Positions 1 to 8,549 of a stretch of DNA of 64,000 nt are shown piece by piece (positions within the stretch are counted from its first letter, which is position 1; every line of letters begins with the position of its first letter). Origin of the DNA: Phytohabitans suffuscus. GTDB lineage: Bacteria; Actinomycetota; Actinomycetes; Mycobacteriales; Micromonosporaceae. The notes below the pieces were generated by a model that was not told the origin of the DNA, searched no databases, and was given only the letters and a program-made list of their open reading frames with translations. Position numbers and translations under genes: made by a program. The stretch is from contig NZ_AP022871.1 in assembly GCF_011764565.1 (NCBI RefSeq), positions 6,200,320 through 6,264,319 of the forward strand, in the 5' to 3' direction.

Positions 1-2412
1 CCTCGCCGCGCACCGAGAGCGTCGCGGTCAGCGCGATGTCCGCACTGGACCGTCCGATCTGGACGGCGTGGCGGGCGGTCTCGACCACCCGCGCGCCGCG
101 GGTGACATCCCAGAACCAGAGGTCCGCGGCCCGCAGCGTGAAGCGGACGGTCACCCTCTCGCCGGGGTCCAGCGTGATTTTCCGGTACGCGCGAAGGCGG
201 CGCAGCGGCTGCTTGACGGTGGACCGGCGCTGGCGCGTGTACAGCTGCACCACCTCCTCGCCGGCCCGCTCGCCGGTGTTGGTGACGTTCACCGACACCT
301 CGACCGCGCCGCCCGCCGCCACCTCCACGGAGGACAGGCGGAGGTCGTCGTAGGCGAACGTCGTGTAGCTCAGCCCGTGCCCGAACGGGTACAGCGGCGT
401 GCCGCGGTAGTACTGGTACGTGGCGTCGCAGGCGATCACGTCGTAGTCGAGCAGGTCGGGCAGCTCGGCCGCGTCCCGGTACCAGGTCTGGGTCAGCCGC
501 CCGCCCGGGTCGGCGGCGCCGAGCAGCACGTCGGCGAGCGCGTTGCCGTACTCCTGGCCGCCGTGCGACGACCACAGCACCGCCGGCAGGTGCTCGTCCG
601 CCCAGCCGATCGCGTACGGGTAGCCGCTGGTCACCACGAGCACGGTGCGCGGGTTGGCGGCGTGCACCGCGCGGATCAGCGCCTCCTGCGCGGGCGGCAG
701 CGCGAGGCCGGCCCGGTCTTCGGTCTCCCGCCCGTTGATCATCGGGTGGTTGCCGACCACCACGACCGCCACGTCCGCGCCAGCGGCGGCCGCCGCCGCG
801 TCCCGGGCGCCGTCCGCGACCAGCTCGACGGTGAACGGGGTGCCGCCCGCGACCTGCTCCGCGCTGGCCCGCAGCACACCGTCGGCGCCGGCGGCCACGT
901 ACCGCCCGGTGGCGAGGTGGTGCAGCACGACCTGGCCGGCGCCCCGCTCCACGAAGCGGAACGTCTCCCGCACCACCCAGCCGCCGGGCTGCGGGCGGTC
1001 GTTCACGAGTACCCCGTTGTCGTCCGCCCCGACGTGCATGGCGTTGGCGACGGCCCGCAGCGCGACCACGCCCTCGCCCCAGTCGAAGATGTCGAAGGAG
1101 GTTTCCGGGCCGGGAGCGGCGCCGTCTGCCCGCACCGGCCCGTCGGCCGCCCACGCGTACCCGTCCGGGCCGCGCAGCGCGATGCGGTCCACGCCCTCGT
1201 GGAAGGTGGCGTGGACCCGGGCGGCCAGCCCTCCGTACGCGGTCACCGCGTAGGGCAGCGTGCCGCTGTACCAGTCCTCGTGCAGCGTGTCGGCGAGCGG
1301 CCCGATGACCGCGACCGTGCCGCCGGCCAGGGGGAGCAGCCCGTCCTCGTTCCGGAGCAGGACGATCGAGCGCCGGGCCGCCTCCCGCGCCAGCTCCTGG
1401 TGCGCCGCGCAGTTGACGACGTCGGCCGTCACCGCCGCGTACGGGTTGCGCTCGGCCGGGTCGAACTCGCCGAGCCGGAACCGCGTGGTGAGCAGCCGCC
1501 GCACCGCCCGGTCCACATCGGACTCGTCGAGCAGGCCGCGGTCGAGCGCCTCGGTCAGCCGCGCGAGGGTGGGGCCCGAGTCGCCGTCGTCCTCGGTGAA
1601 GCTGTCGATGCCGGCCCGGACCGCGGCCGCGTACCCGGCGGCGTGGTCGGCGTGGTAACCCTGGTCGCCGGCGATGTTGGACGCGGCGGCGGCGTCGCTG
1701 ACCACCAGCACCTCGCCCTCGCTCCACCGGCGCAGCTCGTCGTTGATGAGCGGGCTCAGGTGGGCCGGCCGCCCGTTCACCAGGTTGTACGACGCCATCG
1801 CCGCCACCGCCGCGCCCGCCTCGATCGGTGCCCGGAAGGCGGGCAGCTCGTACTCGTGCAGCACCCGCGGCGGCAGGTTGCTCGACGTGAGGTGCCGGTC
1901 GGTCTCGTTGTTGTACCCCAGAAAGTGCTTGAGCGTCGGCGCGGTGCGCAGGTAGGTGGGATGGTCGCCGCGCAGGCCGGACGCGTACGCGGTGCCCATC
2001 TCGCCGGTGAGCCAGGGGTCTTCGGCGTACCCCTCCTCGTTGCGCCCCCACCGCGGGTCGCGCAGCGGGTTGACCACGGGCGCCCACACGTTGAGGCTGA
2101 CCCGGGCCGGGTCCTTGTGGTGGAAGCCGCGCACCTCGTCGCCGACGGCCGCGCCGACCGCCCGGACCAGGTCCGTGTCCCACGTGCTGGCCAGCCCCAG
2201 GGCCTGCGGAAACACGGTGGCCGGGCCGACCCAGGCCAGGCCGTGCAGCGCCTCGGTCCCGGTGCGGAAGGGACCGACCCCCAGGCGGGGACCGGCGCCT
2301 GGTGCTGGTGGAGCAGTGCGACCTTCTCGGCCAGGCTGAGGCGGCCCAGCAGGTCGGCCACCCGTGCGCCGAGTGGCCGGTCGGGGTCGCGAAACGCCTC
2401 TGTCATCGCCAT
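1..2412 (-). CDS. Glycoside hydrolase family 3 beta-glycosidase, 3' end outside window, one-base frameshift
   Basis: GH3 enzymes remove terminal beta-glucosyl or beta-xylosyl residues with retention. No signal peptide is visible, so it probably acts in the cytoplasm on imported oligosaccharides. From ATG 2412 (weak SD GAGGAC) the protein starts MAMTEAFRDP and reads LSLAEKVALLHQ. The family sequence GTEALHGLAWV continues only if one C is added at the run 2287-2290. Then follow the TIM-barrel with nucleophile Asp in VVSDAAAAS (about 1700), an inserted beta-trefoil-like segment (about 820-1110, ATGRYVAAGADG), the second GH3 domain (GRETEDRAGL) and an FN3-like tail cut by the window edge. The neighbouring ROK regulator and upstream palindromes suggest repression until sugar is present. 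The frameshift may be a sequencing error. Exact substrate (glucoside or xyloside) is not resolved. Confidence 0.85.
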
Positions 2413-2431
2413 CACCCGTCCTCTATGGACT

Positions 2432-2501
2432 TCGAAGCGCTTCGAGGAGCCAACGTCGCGGTGGGAGATCCGCGGAGGTCTGTCTGCTCGAAGCGCTTCG
2501 A
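2432..2501. promoter_or_regulatory. Twin operator palindromes upstream of the GH3 gene
   Basis: Two identical perfect 14-bp palindromes TCGAAGCGCTTCGA lie at 2432-2445 and 2488-2501, 56 bp apart, between the GH3 start and the ROK gene. The central GCGC with symmetric arms is typical of LacI-family operators in actinobacteria. A direct GTTAACG repeat (2528-2534, 2548-2554) follows. They probably control the GH3 gene, since it is the only gene starting here. Which protein binds is inference; no LacI gene is in the window. Confidence 0.6.
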
Positions 2502-2598
2502 CAAGCCGTCGAAGAAAACTCCGCCGCGTTAACGGGATTTCGGCTGTGTTAACGCCCGGAGCCCTCTGAGACTCGCACCAGATAGCGGCCCAGGTCAA

Positions 2599-2612
2599 TA
2601 GGAGCGCTCCCA
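2599..2612. promoter_or_regulatory. CebR-like box
   Basis: TAGGAGCGCTCCCA differs by one base from the known CebR (cellobiose repressor, LacI family) box TGGGAGCGCTCCCA of Streptomyces. It lies just downstream of the ROK stop codon and about 190 bp upstream of the GH3 start. It suggests cellobiose/cellotriose control of the GH3 gene in addition to the twin palindromes. Binding is inferred from sequence only. Confidence 0.45.
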
Positions 2613-2619
2613 CGAAATC

Positions 2620-3888
2620 TCAGGAAAGCGCTAACCCGCAGGTCACACGGGCACCACCCCGGCCCCAAGGATCAGGCGGGGAGCGGGGGAGGTGGCCGGC
2701 GTCCACCGCCGCCAGTGCGCGGGCGGCGCCGCCGGTCGCCGCGGCGCCGGGGCCCAGCGCGGAGGCGACCAGCTTGCAGCCGCCGGCGTCGGGGGCCACC
2801 GCGCGGGCGGCCAGCTCGGACCCGGCGGCGGGCAGGAGCCAGGGGGACAGGGGGACGAAGCTGCCGCCCAGCACGACCACGTCCGGGTTGACGAGGTTGG
2901 CCAGGATGCTCACGCCGTGTCCCAGGTGGCGGCCGACCGCGGTCAGGGCGGACAGCGTGGCGGGGTCGGCGCGGCGGGCCCGGCGCACGACCTCCTCGAT
3001 CTCCGGCGCGAAGTCGGTGACCGGGCCGTCCGCCTCGGCGTCGGGCAGCACCCGCCGGATGATCGCGCGCACGCCGGCGAGCGCCTCGAGGCAGCCGATC
3101 CGCCCGCACGGACACTGTGGACCGGCCGGGTCGAGCTGCAGGTGGCCGATCTCGCCGCTGAAGCCCCGACCGCCGCGCAGCAGCCGGCCGTCGACCACCA
3201 CACCGGCGCCGATGCCCAGCTCGCCGGTGAGGTAGACGAGGTTGGCCGTGCCGGCGTACGCCCCGTAGCGGTGCTCGGCCAGCGCGGACAGGTTGGCGTC
3301 GTTGTCGACCGCCACGTCGTACTTGGGGTCGCGCAGCGCCCGCACCAGGTCGGCGCGGAGCTCGACGTCGCGCCACCCGAGGCCGGCGGCCAGCCGCACC
3401 GCGCCGTCGGCGTCGACGAGGCCCGGCACGCCCACGGTCACGCCGAGCACCTGCCGGCCCTGGGCGGCCACCCGTGACGCGGCGCGGGAGGCGAGCGCGG
3501 CGATCGTGCTGACCGCCTTGCCGGCCGCCGTCTCGGTGCCGGTGAAGGCCCGCCGCCAGGAGAGCAGCTGCTCCCCGGCGAGGTCGACCGCGACGGCGGT
3601 GAGGTGGTCGGCGGCGACCTCCATGCCGATCGCCGCGTACGGCTGGCCGTCGAGCACCAGCATCGTCGCCGGGCGGCCGATCCGGTGCTCGGCGAGCCCG
3701 GTCTCGCGCAGCAGCCGCCGCTCGATGAGGTCGGCCACCAGGCTGGAGACGGTGGCCTTGTTGAGCCCCGTGGCGGCCGCGATGTCGGCGCGCGAGCACG
3801 GCGCGTGGGTGCGCACATGGCGCAGCACGACGGCGAGGTTGGTGGCTCGCACGTCGGCGAAGTCGGCCGGCTGCGGCCCGCTCTGCAT
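2620..3888 (-). CDS. ROK-family transcriptional repressor
   Basis: Sugar-responsive regulator of the ROK (repressor, ORF, kinase) family. The N-terminus has a winged HTH (CSRADIAAATGLNKATVSSL, followed by wing IGRPAT). The C-terminal half is the sugar-kinase-like fold with the zinc-binding CPCGRIGC motif after SGEIGHLQLD. I chose ATG 3888 (MQSGPQPADFADVRATN), which places the HTH about 20 residues in as is usual for the family. The open frame extends to 3987. It is divergent from the ABC importer at 4082 and upstream of the GH3 gene, so it most likely represses the importer and nearby hydrolases. Half-sites resembling ROK/XylR operators (TAGTTTG, ACTAA) lie in the divergent gap. The inducer is unknown; xylose or a xylo-oligosaccharide is a guess from the adjacent GH31 gene. 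Confidence 0.85.
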   Translation of the reverse strand: MQSGPQPADFADVRATNLAVVLRHVRTHAPCSRADIAAATGLNKATVSSLVADLIERRLLRETGLAEHRIGRPATMLVLDGQPYAAIGMEVAADHLTAVAVDLAGEQLLSWRRAFTGTETAAGKAVSTIAALASRAASRVAAQGRQVLGVTVGVPGLVDADGAVRLAAGLGWRDVELRADLVRALRDPKYDVAVDNDANLSALAEHRYGAYAGTANLVYLTGELGIGAGVVVDGRLLRGGRGFSGEIGHLQLDPAGPQCPCGRIGCLEALAGVRAIIRRVLPDAEADGPVTDFAPEIEEVVRRARRADPATLSALTAVGRHLGHGVSILANLVNPDVVVLGGSFVPLSPWLLPAAGSELAARAVAPDAGGCKLVASALGPGAAATGGAARALAAVDAGHLPRSPPDPWGRGGARVTCGLALS

Positions 3889-3989
3889 CGTGATCAAGTC
3901 AGCCCCGTTCCCGGCGTCGGTCAGATGGTGTCCCGGGCTGGCCTGACCATCATGCCGTACCGGGCCCGCCCTTGTGGCGGCGGTCACCG

Positions 3990-4075
3990 TTGGTCTAGTT
4001 TGTGTTCGCGAATACTTTGTTTAGTCGGTAGACGAACTAACTACAGTCATACCACTTTTTGCCAGTAGAAGGGAG
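3990..4075 (+). promoter_or_regulatory. Promoter/operator region of the oligosaccharide importer
   Basis: A possible -35 TTGGTC (3990-3995) and -10 TACTTT (4013-4018) are 17 bp apart. They are overlapped by CTAGTTTGTGTTCG (3995-4008) and followed by an inverted repeat TTAGT (4021-4025)/ACTAA (4036-4040). These resemble half-sites of ROK/XylR operators (TTAGTTTGTT type). The ribosome site GAAGGGAG (4068-4075) sits six bases before GTG 4082. The promoter hexamers are weak matches. Confidence 0.4.
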
Positions 4076-4081
4076 TGCGCC

Positions 4082-5764
4082 GTGACTCCACCCCTCGCGG
4101 GCGCGGCGACCAACCGCAGAAGATTCCTCGGCCTCACGGGCCTGAGCGCCGCCACCGTGGCCAGCGGCGGCCTGCTCACCGCGTGTGGTGAAGGGGGCGG
4201 GAGCAAGGGCGCCGCCGACGACACCAACAAGCTCTCCGGGGTGCTGCCGGCGCAGGGCAAGCTGCCGGACGGCATCCCGCAGCCCGACATCGCCAGCACC
4301 CGGCCGGTCCCGGACGGCTACAAGAAGTACCCGTCCAACCTGGTCGACGTGATCTCCGACAAGCCGGGCGGCAGCGGCAAGGAGATCAGCGCGATGACGC
4401 CGGCGTGGGGCCCGGCGCCGCCCGGTCTGGGGCAGAACGCCTACCTCACCGCCGTCAACGACGAGCTGGGCATCCCGGTCAACTTCAGCATCCAGGACGG
4501 CCTGACGTACGCCGACAAGCTCAACGCGATGCTCGGCGCCCGCGACGTGCCCGAGCTGCTCTGCGTCCCGCAGTGGGAGGTGGAGAAGCTGCCGCGCTTC
4601 GCCGACGCGGTCGAGGCGCTCTTCGAGGACCTCACCGACCACCTCGCCGGCGACAAGGTCAACGCCTACCCGATGCTCGCCACGTTCCCCACCGGAGCCT
4701 GGCAGAACGCGGTGTGGAACCAGCGGCTCATGGCGATCCCGAACCCGACCGACGGCCCGTACCCGTGGGGGCTCTTCTACCGCAAGGACCTGCTCGACGC
4801 GAAAGGGCTGACCTACCCCAAGTCGATCGACGAGCTGCTCGCCATCGGCAAGCAGGTGACCGACACCAAGGCCGGCGTCTGGGCGTTCAGCGACATCTTC
4901 GCCATGGTGCAGATGTTCCACAAGTCGCCCGCGTCGGAGACCGGGTGGCGGCTCAAGGCCGACGGCACGCCCGAGCACAAGTACGAGACGCCCGAGTTCA
5001 AGGCGGCCCTGGAGGTCATGGCCCGGATCTACAAGGACGGGCTGGTCCACCCCGACCTCGCGGCCAGCAAGGGCGGCGACATGAAGAAGCTGATGGAGAG
5101 CGGGCGCATCCTGTTCATGCAGGACGGCATCGGCGCGTGGCAGGGCATGCAGGCGCAGCAGCAGAAGGTCACGCCCAGCTTCAACCTCCAGCCGGTGCCG
5201 ATCTTCTCGGCGACCGGCGGCGACCCGCTGGTGTGGGGCGACGACAAGCCGATCTCGTACACCTTCGTCAAGAAGGGCGTCGGCAAGGAGCGCGTCGAGG
5301 AGCTGCTCCGCGTCGTCAACTGGTGCTCGGCGCCGTTCGGCACCAAGGAGTGGCACGTCCGGGAGTACGGCGTCGAGGGCAAGCACCACACGATGACCGC
5401 GGACGGCCCGGTCAAGACCGACCTGGGCTTCAAGGAGATCGCCAACCAGTACTTCTTCGTCAGCGGCCGCAGCCCCGTGGTGCAGCCGTGGCCGGAGACG
5501 CCGAACTACGTGAGCGACCTGCTGACGTACTCCAACGAAATGGTCAAGTTCATGGAGACCAACCCGTGGGACGGCATCAAGCTGGAGTTCCCGGCGACGT
5601 ACAAGTCGCAGACCGTCCCGTACGAAGACAAGATCACTGACATCGTGCGGGGGCGGCGCCCGCTGACCGAGTTCGACGGGCTCGTCACCGAGTGGAAGAC
5701 CGGGGGCGGCGGAAACGAGGCCCGCGACTTCCTCGCCAAGGCGCGGAGCGACGCCGGCAAATGA
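4082..5764 (+). CDS. ABC transporter extracellular oligosaccharide-binding lipoprotein
   Basis: Captures an oligosaccharide outside the cell and delivers it to the permeases encoded next. It is 560 aa long, matching the large LipO/LplA-type binding proteins rather than the usual 420-aa family. The N-terminus carries a twin-arginine motif NRRRFLGL and a lipobox LLTAC, so it is probably exported by Tat and lipid-anchored. GTG 4082 has a good SD (GAAGGGAG, six bases away). The stop overlaps the first permease start (ATGA). No ATPase is encoded here, so a shared MsiK-type ATPase elsewhere is likely, as in other actinomycetes. Substrate is inferred from context: xyloglucan- or pectin-derived oligomers. 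Confidence 0.9.
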   Translation: MTPPLAGAATNRRRFLGLTGLSAATVASGGLLTACGEGGGSKGAADDTNKLSGVLPAQGKLPDGIPQPDIASTRPVPDGYKKYPSNLVDVISDKPGGSGKEISAMTPAWGPAPPGLGQNAYLTAVNDELGIPVNFSIQDGLTYADKLNAMLGARDVPELLCVPQWEVEKLPRFADAVEALFEDLTDHLAGDKVNAYPMLATFPTGAWQNAVWNQRLMAIPNPTDGPYPWGLFYRKDLLDAKGLTYPKSIDELLAIGKQVTDTKAGVWAFSDIFAMVQMFHKSPASETGWRLKADGTPEHKYETPEFKAALEVMARIYKDGLVHPDLAASKGGDMKKLMESGRILFMQDGIGAWQGMQAQQQKVTPSFNLQPVPIFSATGGDPLVWGDDKPISYTFVKKGVGKERVEELLRVVNWCSAPFGTKEWHVREYGVEGKHHTMTADGPVKTDLGFKEIANQYFFVSGRSPVVQPWPETPNYVSDLLTYSNEMVKFMETNPWDGIKLEFPATYKSQTVPYEDKITDIVRGRRPLTEFDGLVTEWKTGGGGNEARDFLAKARSDAGK

Positions 5765-6786
5765 GTACGGAAACACCGGTGGCGGCCGGGACCGGCGAGC
5801 AGCTGGCCCGGCCGCCGGACCCGGCGGAGCCGCTGGGGAAGAGGCGCCGCCGCCCGCGCGTACCGCTGCGGTCGAGGCTGCGGCGTGACTGGCCGCTGCT
5901 GCTGATGACCGCGCCGGCCGCGCTCCTGCTGCTGGTCTTCCACTACCTGCCGACGCTCGGCAACGTGGTCGCGTTCCAGGACTACAACCCCTACGCCGGC
6001 GACGGGCCGCTGTCCGCCTTCCTGGCCAGCGAGTGGATCGGCTTCGGCAACTTCGAGACGCTCTTCGGCGACCCGGCGTTCTGGGACGCGCTGTGGAACA
6101 CGCTCACCATCACCGCGTTCCAGCTCGTCTTCTACTTCCCGCTGCCGATCGCGCTGGCGATCCTGCTCAACAGCGTGATCTCCGGCAAGCTGCGCGGGTT
6201 CATCCAGACCGTCGTGTACCTGCCGCACTTCTTCAGCTGGGTGCTGGTCGTCACGTTCTTCGTGCAGATGCTGGGCGGCGCCGGGCTGCTCGCCCAGGAG
6301 CTGCGCCAGGCCGGCATCGAGCCGCCGAACATCATGACCAACCCGGACACGTTCATCGTCCTGGTCACCGCCGAGTCCGTGTGGAAGGACGCCGGCTGGG
6401 GGATGATCGTCTTCCTGGCCGCGCTCGCGATGATCGACCCCAACCTCTACGAGCAGTCGGCCGTGGACGGTGCCGGCCGGTGGCGCCGGCTGTGGCACGT
6501 CACCCTCCCCGGACTGCGGCCGGTCATCGTGCTGCTGCTCATCCTGCGCCTGGGCGACGCGCTCTCGGTCGGCTTCGAGCAGTTCCTGCTGCAGCGGGAC
6601 GCGGTCGGCCGGGACGCCGCCGAGGTGCTCGACACGTTCGTGTACCACCAGTCCATCACCACGGGCAACTTCGGCTTCGGCGCCGCCGCCGGCCTCTTCA
6701 AGGCCGCCGTCGGGCTGGTGCTGATCCTGGTCGCCAACCGGGTCGCCCACATGATCGGCGAGCGGGGGTTGATCTCGCGGCAATGA
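5761..6786 (+). CDS. Sugar ABC transporter permease (LplB/UgpA-like)
   Basis: First membrane subunit of the importer, 341 aa. After a cytosolic N-terminal stretch of about 45 residues there are about six hydrophobic segments, the first PLLLMTAPAALLLLVFHYL. The EAA loop that contacts the ATPase is visible as QSAVDGAGRWRRLWHVTLPG in the C-terminal half. ATG 5761 overlaps the binding-protein stop, so the genes are translationally coupled. It pairs with the following permease. Together with the long binding protein this is the LplB/YtcP-type arrangement used for oligosaccharides such as aldouronates. Confidence 0.9.
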   Translation: MSTETPVAAGTGEQLARPPDPAEPLGKRRRRPRVPLRSRLRRDWPLLLMTAPAALLLLVFHYLPTLGNVVAFQDYNPYAGDGPLSAFLASEWIGFGNFETLFGDPAFWDALWNTLTITAFQLVFYFPLPIALAILLNSVISGKLRGFIQTVVYLPHFFSWVLVVTFFVQMLGGAGLLAQELRQAGIEPPNIMTNPDTFIVLVTAESVWKDAGWGMIVFLAALAMIDPNLYEQSAVDGAGRWRRLWHVTLPGLRPVIVLLLILRLGDALSVGFEQFLLQRDAVGRDAAEVLDTFVYHQSITTGNFGFGAAAGLFKAAVGLVLILVANRVAHMIGERGLISRQ

Positions 6787-7670
6787 ACAACACACGTCCC
6801 GTATGGGAGGAGAAGCCGACGGCCGTGGGCCTGGCCGGCAAGGGCGCCGTCCTGACCGTGATGGCGCTGGTCGTGCTAATTCCACTGTGGTCGGTGCTGG
6901 TGACCAGCCTCTCCTCCCGCAAGACCATCAACGACGCGGGCGGCATGGTGATGGTGCCGAAGGGCATCGACGCCTCCGCGTACGTCACGATCTTCTCCGG
7001 CGGCATCGTCACGCGGGCGCTCTGGGTCTCCACGATGGTCACCGTCGCCGGCACGCTGGTGAGCCTCACGCTGACCGTGCTCGCCGCGTACGGCCTGTCC
7101 CGCCCCGGCTCGGTCGGCCACCGTACGCTGCTGTTCTTCTTCCTGCTGACGTTCCTGATCTACCCCGGCCTGGTGCCCAGCTACCTCGTGGTCACCGGCG
7201 TCGGCCTCAAGGACAGCCTGTGGGCGCTGATCCTGCCGAGCGCGATCAGCGTCTTCAACCTCGTCGTGGTCCGCGGCTTCTTCCAGGGCCTGCCGGACGA
7301 GCTGCTGGACAGCGCGCGCATCGACGGCGCCGGCGAGTTCCGCATCCTGTGGCGCATCGTGCTCCCGCTGAGCCGCCCGGTGATCGCCGTGGTCGGCCTC
7401 TTCTACGCGGTCGGCTACTGGAACGTCTGGTTCAGCGCCCTGCTCTACATCGACAGCAACGACAAGTTTCCGATCCAGCGCATCCTGCAGAGCATGATCC
7501 TGCAGGGCCAGTCGCCCAACTTCTCGGGCCAGTCCCTCGGCTCGCTCCCGCCCACCCAGGCCATCAAGATGGCCGTCGTGATGGTCACGGTGGCCCCGAT
7601 CGTGCTGGTCTACCCCTTCATCCAGCGCCACTTCGTCAAGGGCGTCATCGTCGGCGCCATCAAGGGCTGA
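6783..7670 (+). CDS. Sugar ABC transporter permease (YtcP/UgpE-like)
   Basis: Second membrane subunit of the importer, 295 aa with about six membrane segments. The EAA motif reads DSARIDGAGEFRILWRIVLP. ATG 6783 overlaps the preceding stop (ATGA), completing a binding protein-permease-permease operon that ends in a strong hairpin at 7682. No ATP-binding subunit follows, so it relies on an unlinked ATPase. It is probably induced together with the upstream genes through the divergent ROK repressor. Confidence 0.9.
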   Translation: MNNTRPVWEEKPTAVGLAGKGAVLTVMALVVLIPLWSVLVTSLSSRKTINDAGGMVMVPKGIDASAYVTIFSGGIVTRALWVSTMVTVAGTLVSLTLTVLAAYGLSRPGSVGHRTLLFFFLLTFLIYPGLVPSYLVVTGVGLKDSLWALILPSAISVFNLVVVRGFFQGLPDELLDSARIDGAGEFRILWRIVLPLSRPVIAVVGLFYAVGYWNVWFSALLYIDSNDKFPIQRILQSMILQGQSPNFSGQSLGSLPPTQAIKMAVVMVTVAPIVLVYPFIQRHFVKGVIVGAIKG

Positions 7671-7681
7671 GCAAGGGCGGA

Positions 7682-7714
7682 CCGCGGGATCCGGCGGACG
7701 GCCGGATCCCGCGG
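7682..7714. terminator. Bidirectional terminator hairpin
   Basis: A perfect 14-bp stem (7682-7695 with 7701-7714) and a 5-nt loop lie between the converging importer operon and protease gene, without a T-tract. This is typical of high-GC actinomycete terminators. Confidence 0.8.
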
Positions 7715-7725
7715 GAACGGGACCG

Positions 7726-8403
7726 TCAGACGCCGGACACGGTGCGGATCCAGGAGCGGTTGGCGGCGATGCTGCCGTAGTTCTGGTACGTGGAGCCGTT
7801 GCCGGTCGAGCAGACGCCGACCTGCTGTCCATTGTAGAACTGCGGGCCGCCGGAGTCGCCGCGCCAGGCTACGCCGTTGCCGGGGGTGCTGCGGATCGCG
7901 GGGCCGCCGTACGCGTCGGTGGCGCTGAGGCTCGACACGGTCACGGTGGCGGTCTTGAGCTGGCTGGAGGCGGGGCAGTTGGTGCAGGTGCGGCCCCAGC
8001 CGTAGATGCTGTTGGTCGAGCCGACCGGCGGGTTGCCGCTGGCCAGCGTCACGTACGTGGTCGAGACGCCGGAGCTGAGCCGGAGCAGGGCCAGGTCGTT
8101 CTGCGCGGCGGTGGAGCTGACCGTGCGGGTCTGGCCGCCGGACGCGTAGTACACGCTGCCGACCCGGACCGACATGGTGCCACCCAGGCAGTGGCGGGCG
8201 GTGAGCACCCACTGGGACGCGATGATCGAGCCGGAGCAGGTGAACGAGCCGCCGCTGAAGACGGCCGCGGCCCAGGGGGCGGAGGAGACGGTGCCGCCGC
8301 CGATGATGTACGGCTGGTACGGGGCGGCGGACGCGGCGCTCGGCGCGACGAGGGCGCCGACGAGAGCGGTGGCGACGGTGGCCAGAAGCAGGCGGATGCG
8401 CAC
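7726..8403 (-). CDS. Secreted trypsin-like serine protease (S1A)
   Basis: Extracellular serine endopeptidase of 225 aa, the usual size for streptogrisin/trypsin-like bacterial enzymes. A Sec signal peptide covers about residues 1-26 (ending SAASA). The mature chain starts near IIGGG, and His71 (TARHC), Asp103 (NDLAL) and Ser184 (GDSGGP) form the triad. Cysteine pairs typical of S1A enzymes are present (FTCSGS and TARHC). There is only a very short propeptide, so activation is probably simple. It converges with the importer operon and stands alone. A link to polysaccharide degradation is only positional. Confidence 0.92.
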   Translation of the reverse strand: MRIRLLLATVATALVGALVAPSAASAAPYQPYIIGGGTVSSAPWAAAVFSGGSFTCSGSIIASQWVLTARHCLGGTMSVRVGSVYYASGGQTRTVSSTAAQNDLALLRLSSGVSTTYVTLASGNPPVGSTNSIYGWGRTCTNCPASSQLKTATVTVSSLSATDAYGGPAIRSTPGNGVAWRGDSGGPQFYNGQQVGVCSTGNGSTYQNYGSIAANRSWIRTVSGV

Positions 8404-8502
8404 TACGGGACTCCTTGTGGGAGGGCCGACAATGAGCGCACGCTAACGCATCTACAAGCCTCGATCACAATCTCAAACAGCTACTACCAGCGACATATGG
8501 GA

Positions 8503-8542
8503 GCGCAGGCGTGGCACCCCCACCATGGCACCACGCCTGCGC
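8503..8542 (-). terminator. Terminator downstream of the GH31 gene
   Basis: A 12-bp perfect stem (8503-8514 with 8531-8542) and a 16-nt loop lie 8 bp past the GH31 stop codon and upstream of the protease gene. The rest of the 146-bp gap shows no further recognisable signal. Confidence 0.65.
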
Positions 8543-8549
8543 ACAATGA

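Noticed and set aside
68..2569. 833-aa + strand frame over the GH3 gene
   Set aside because: Mirror frame of the GH3 gene. Codon-position GC and the GH3 motifs on the minus strand show which strand is coding.
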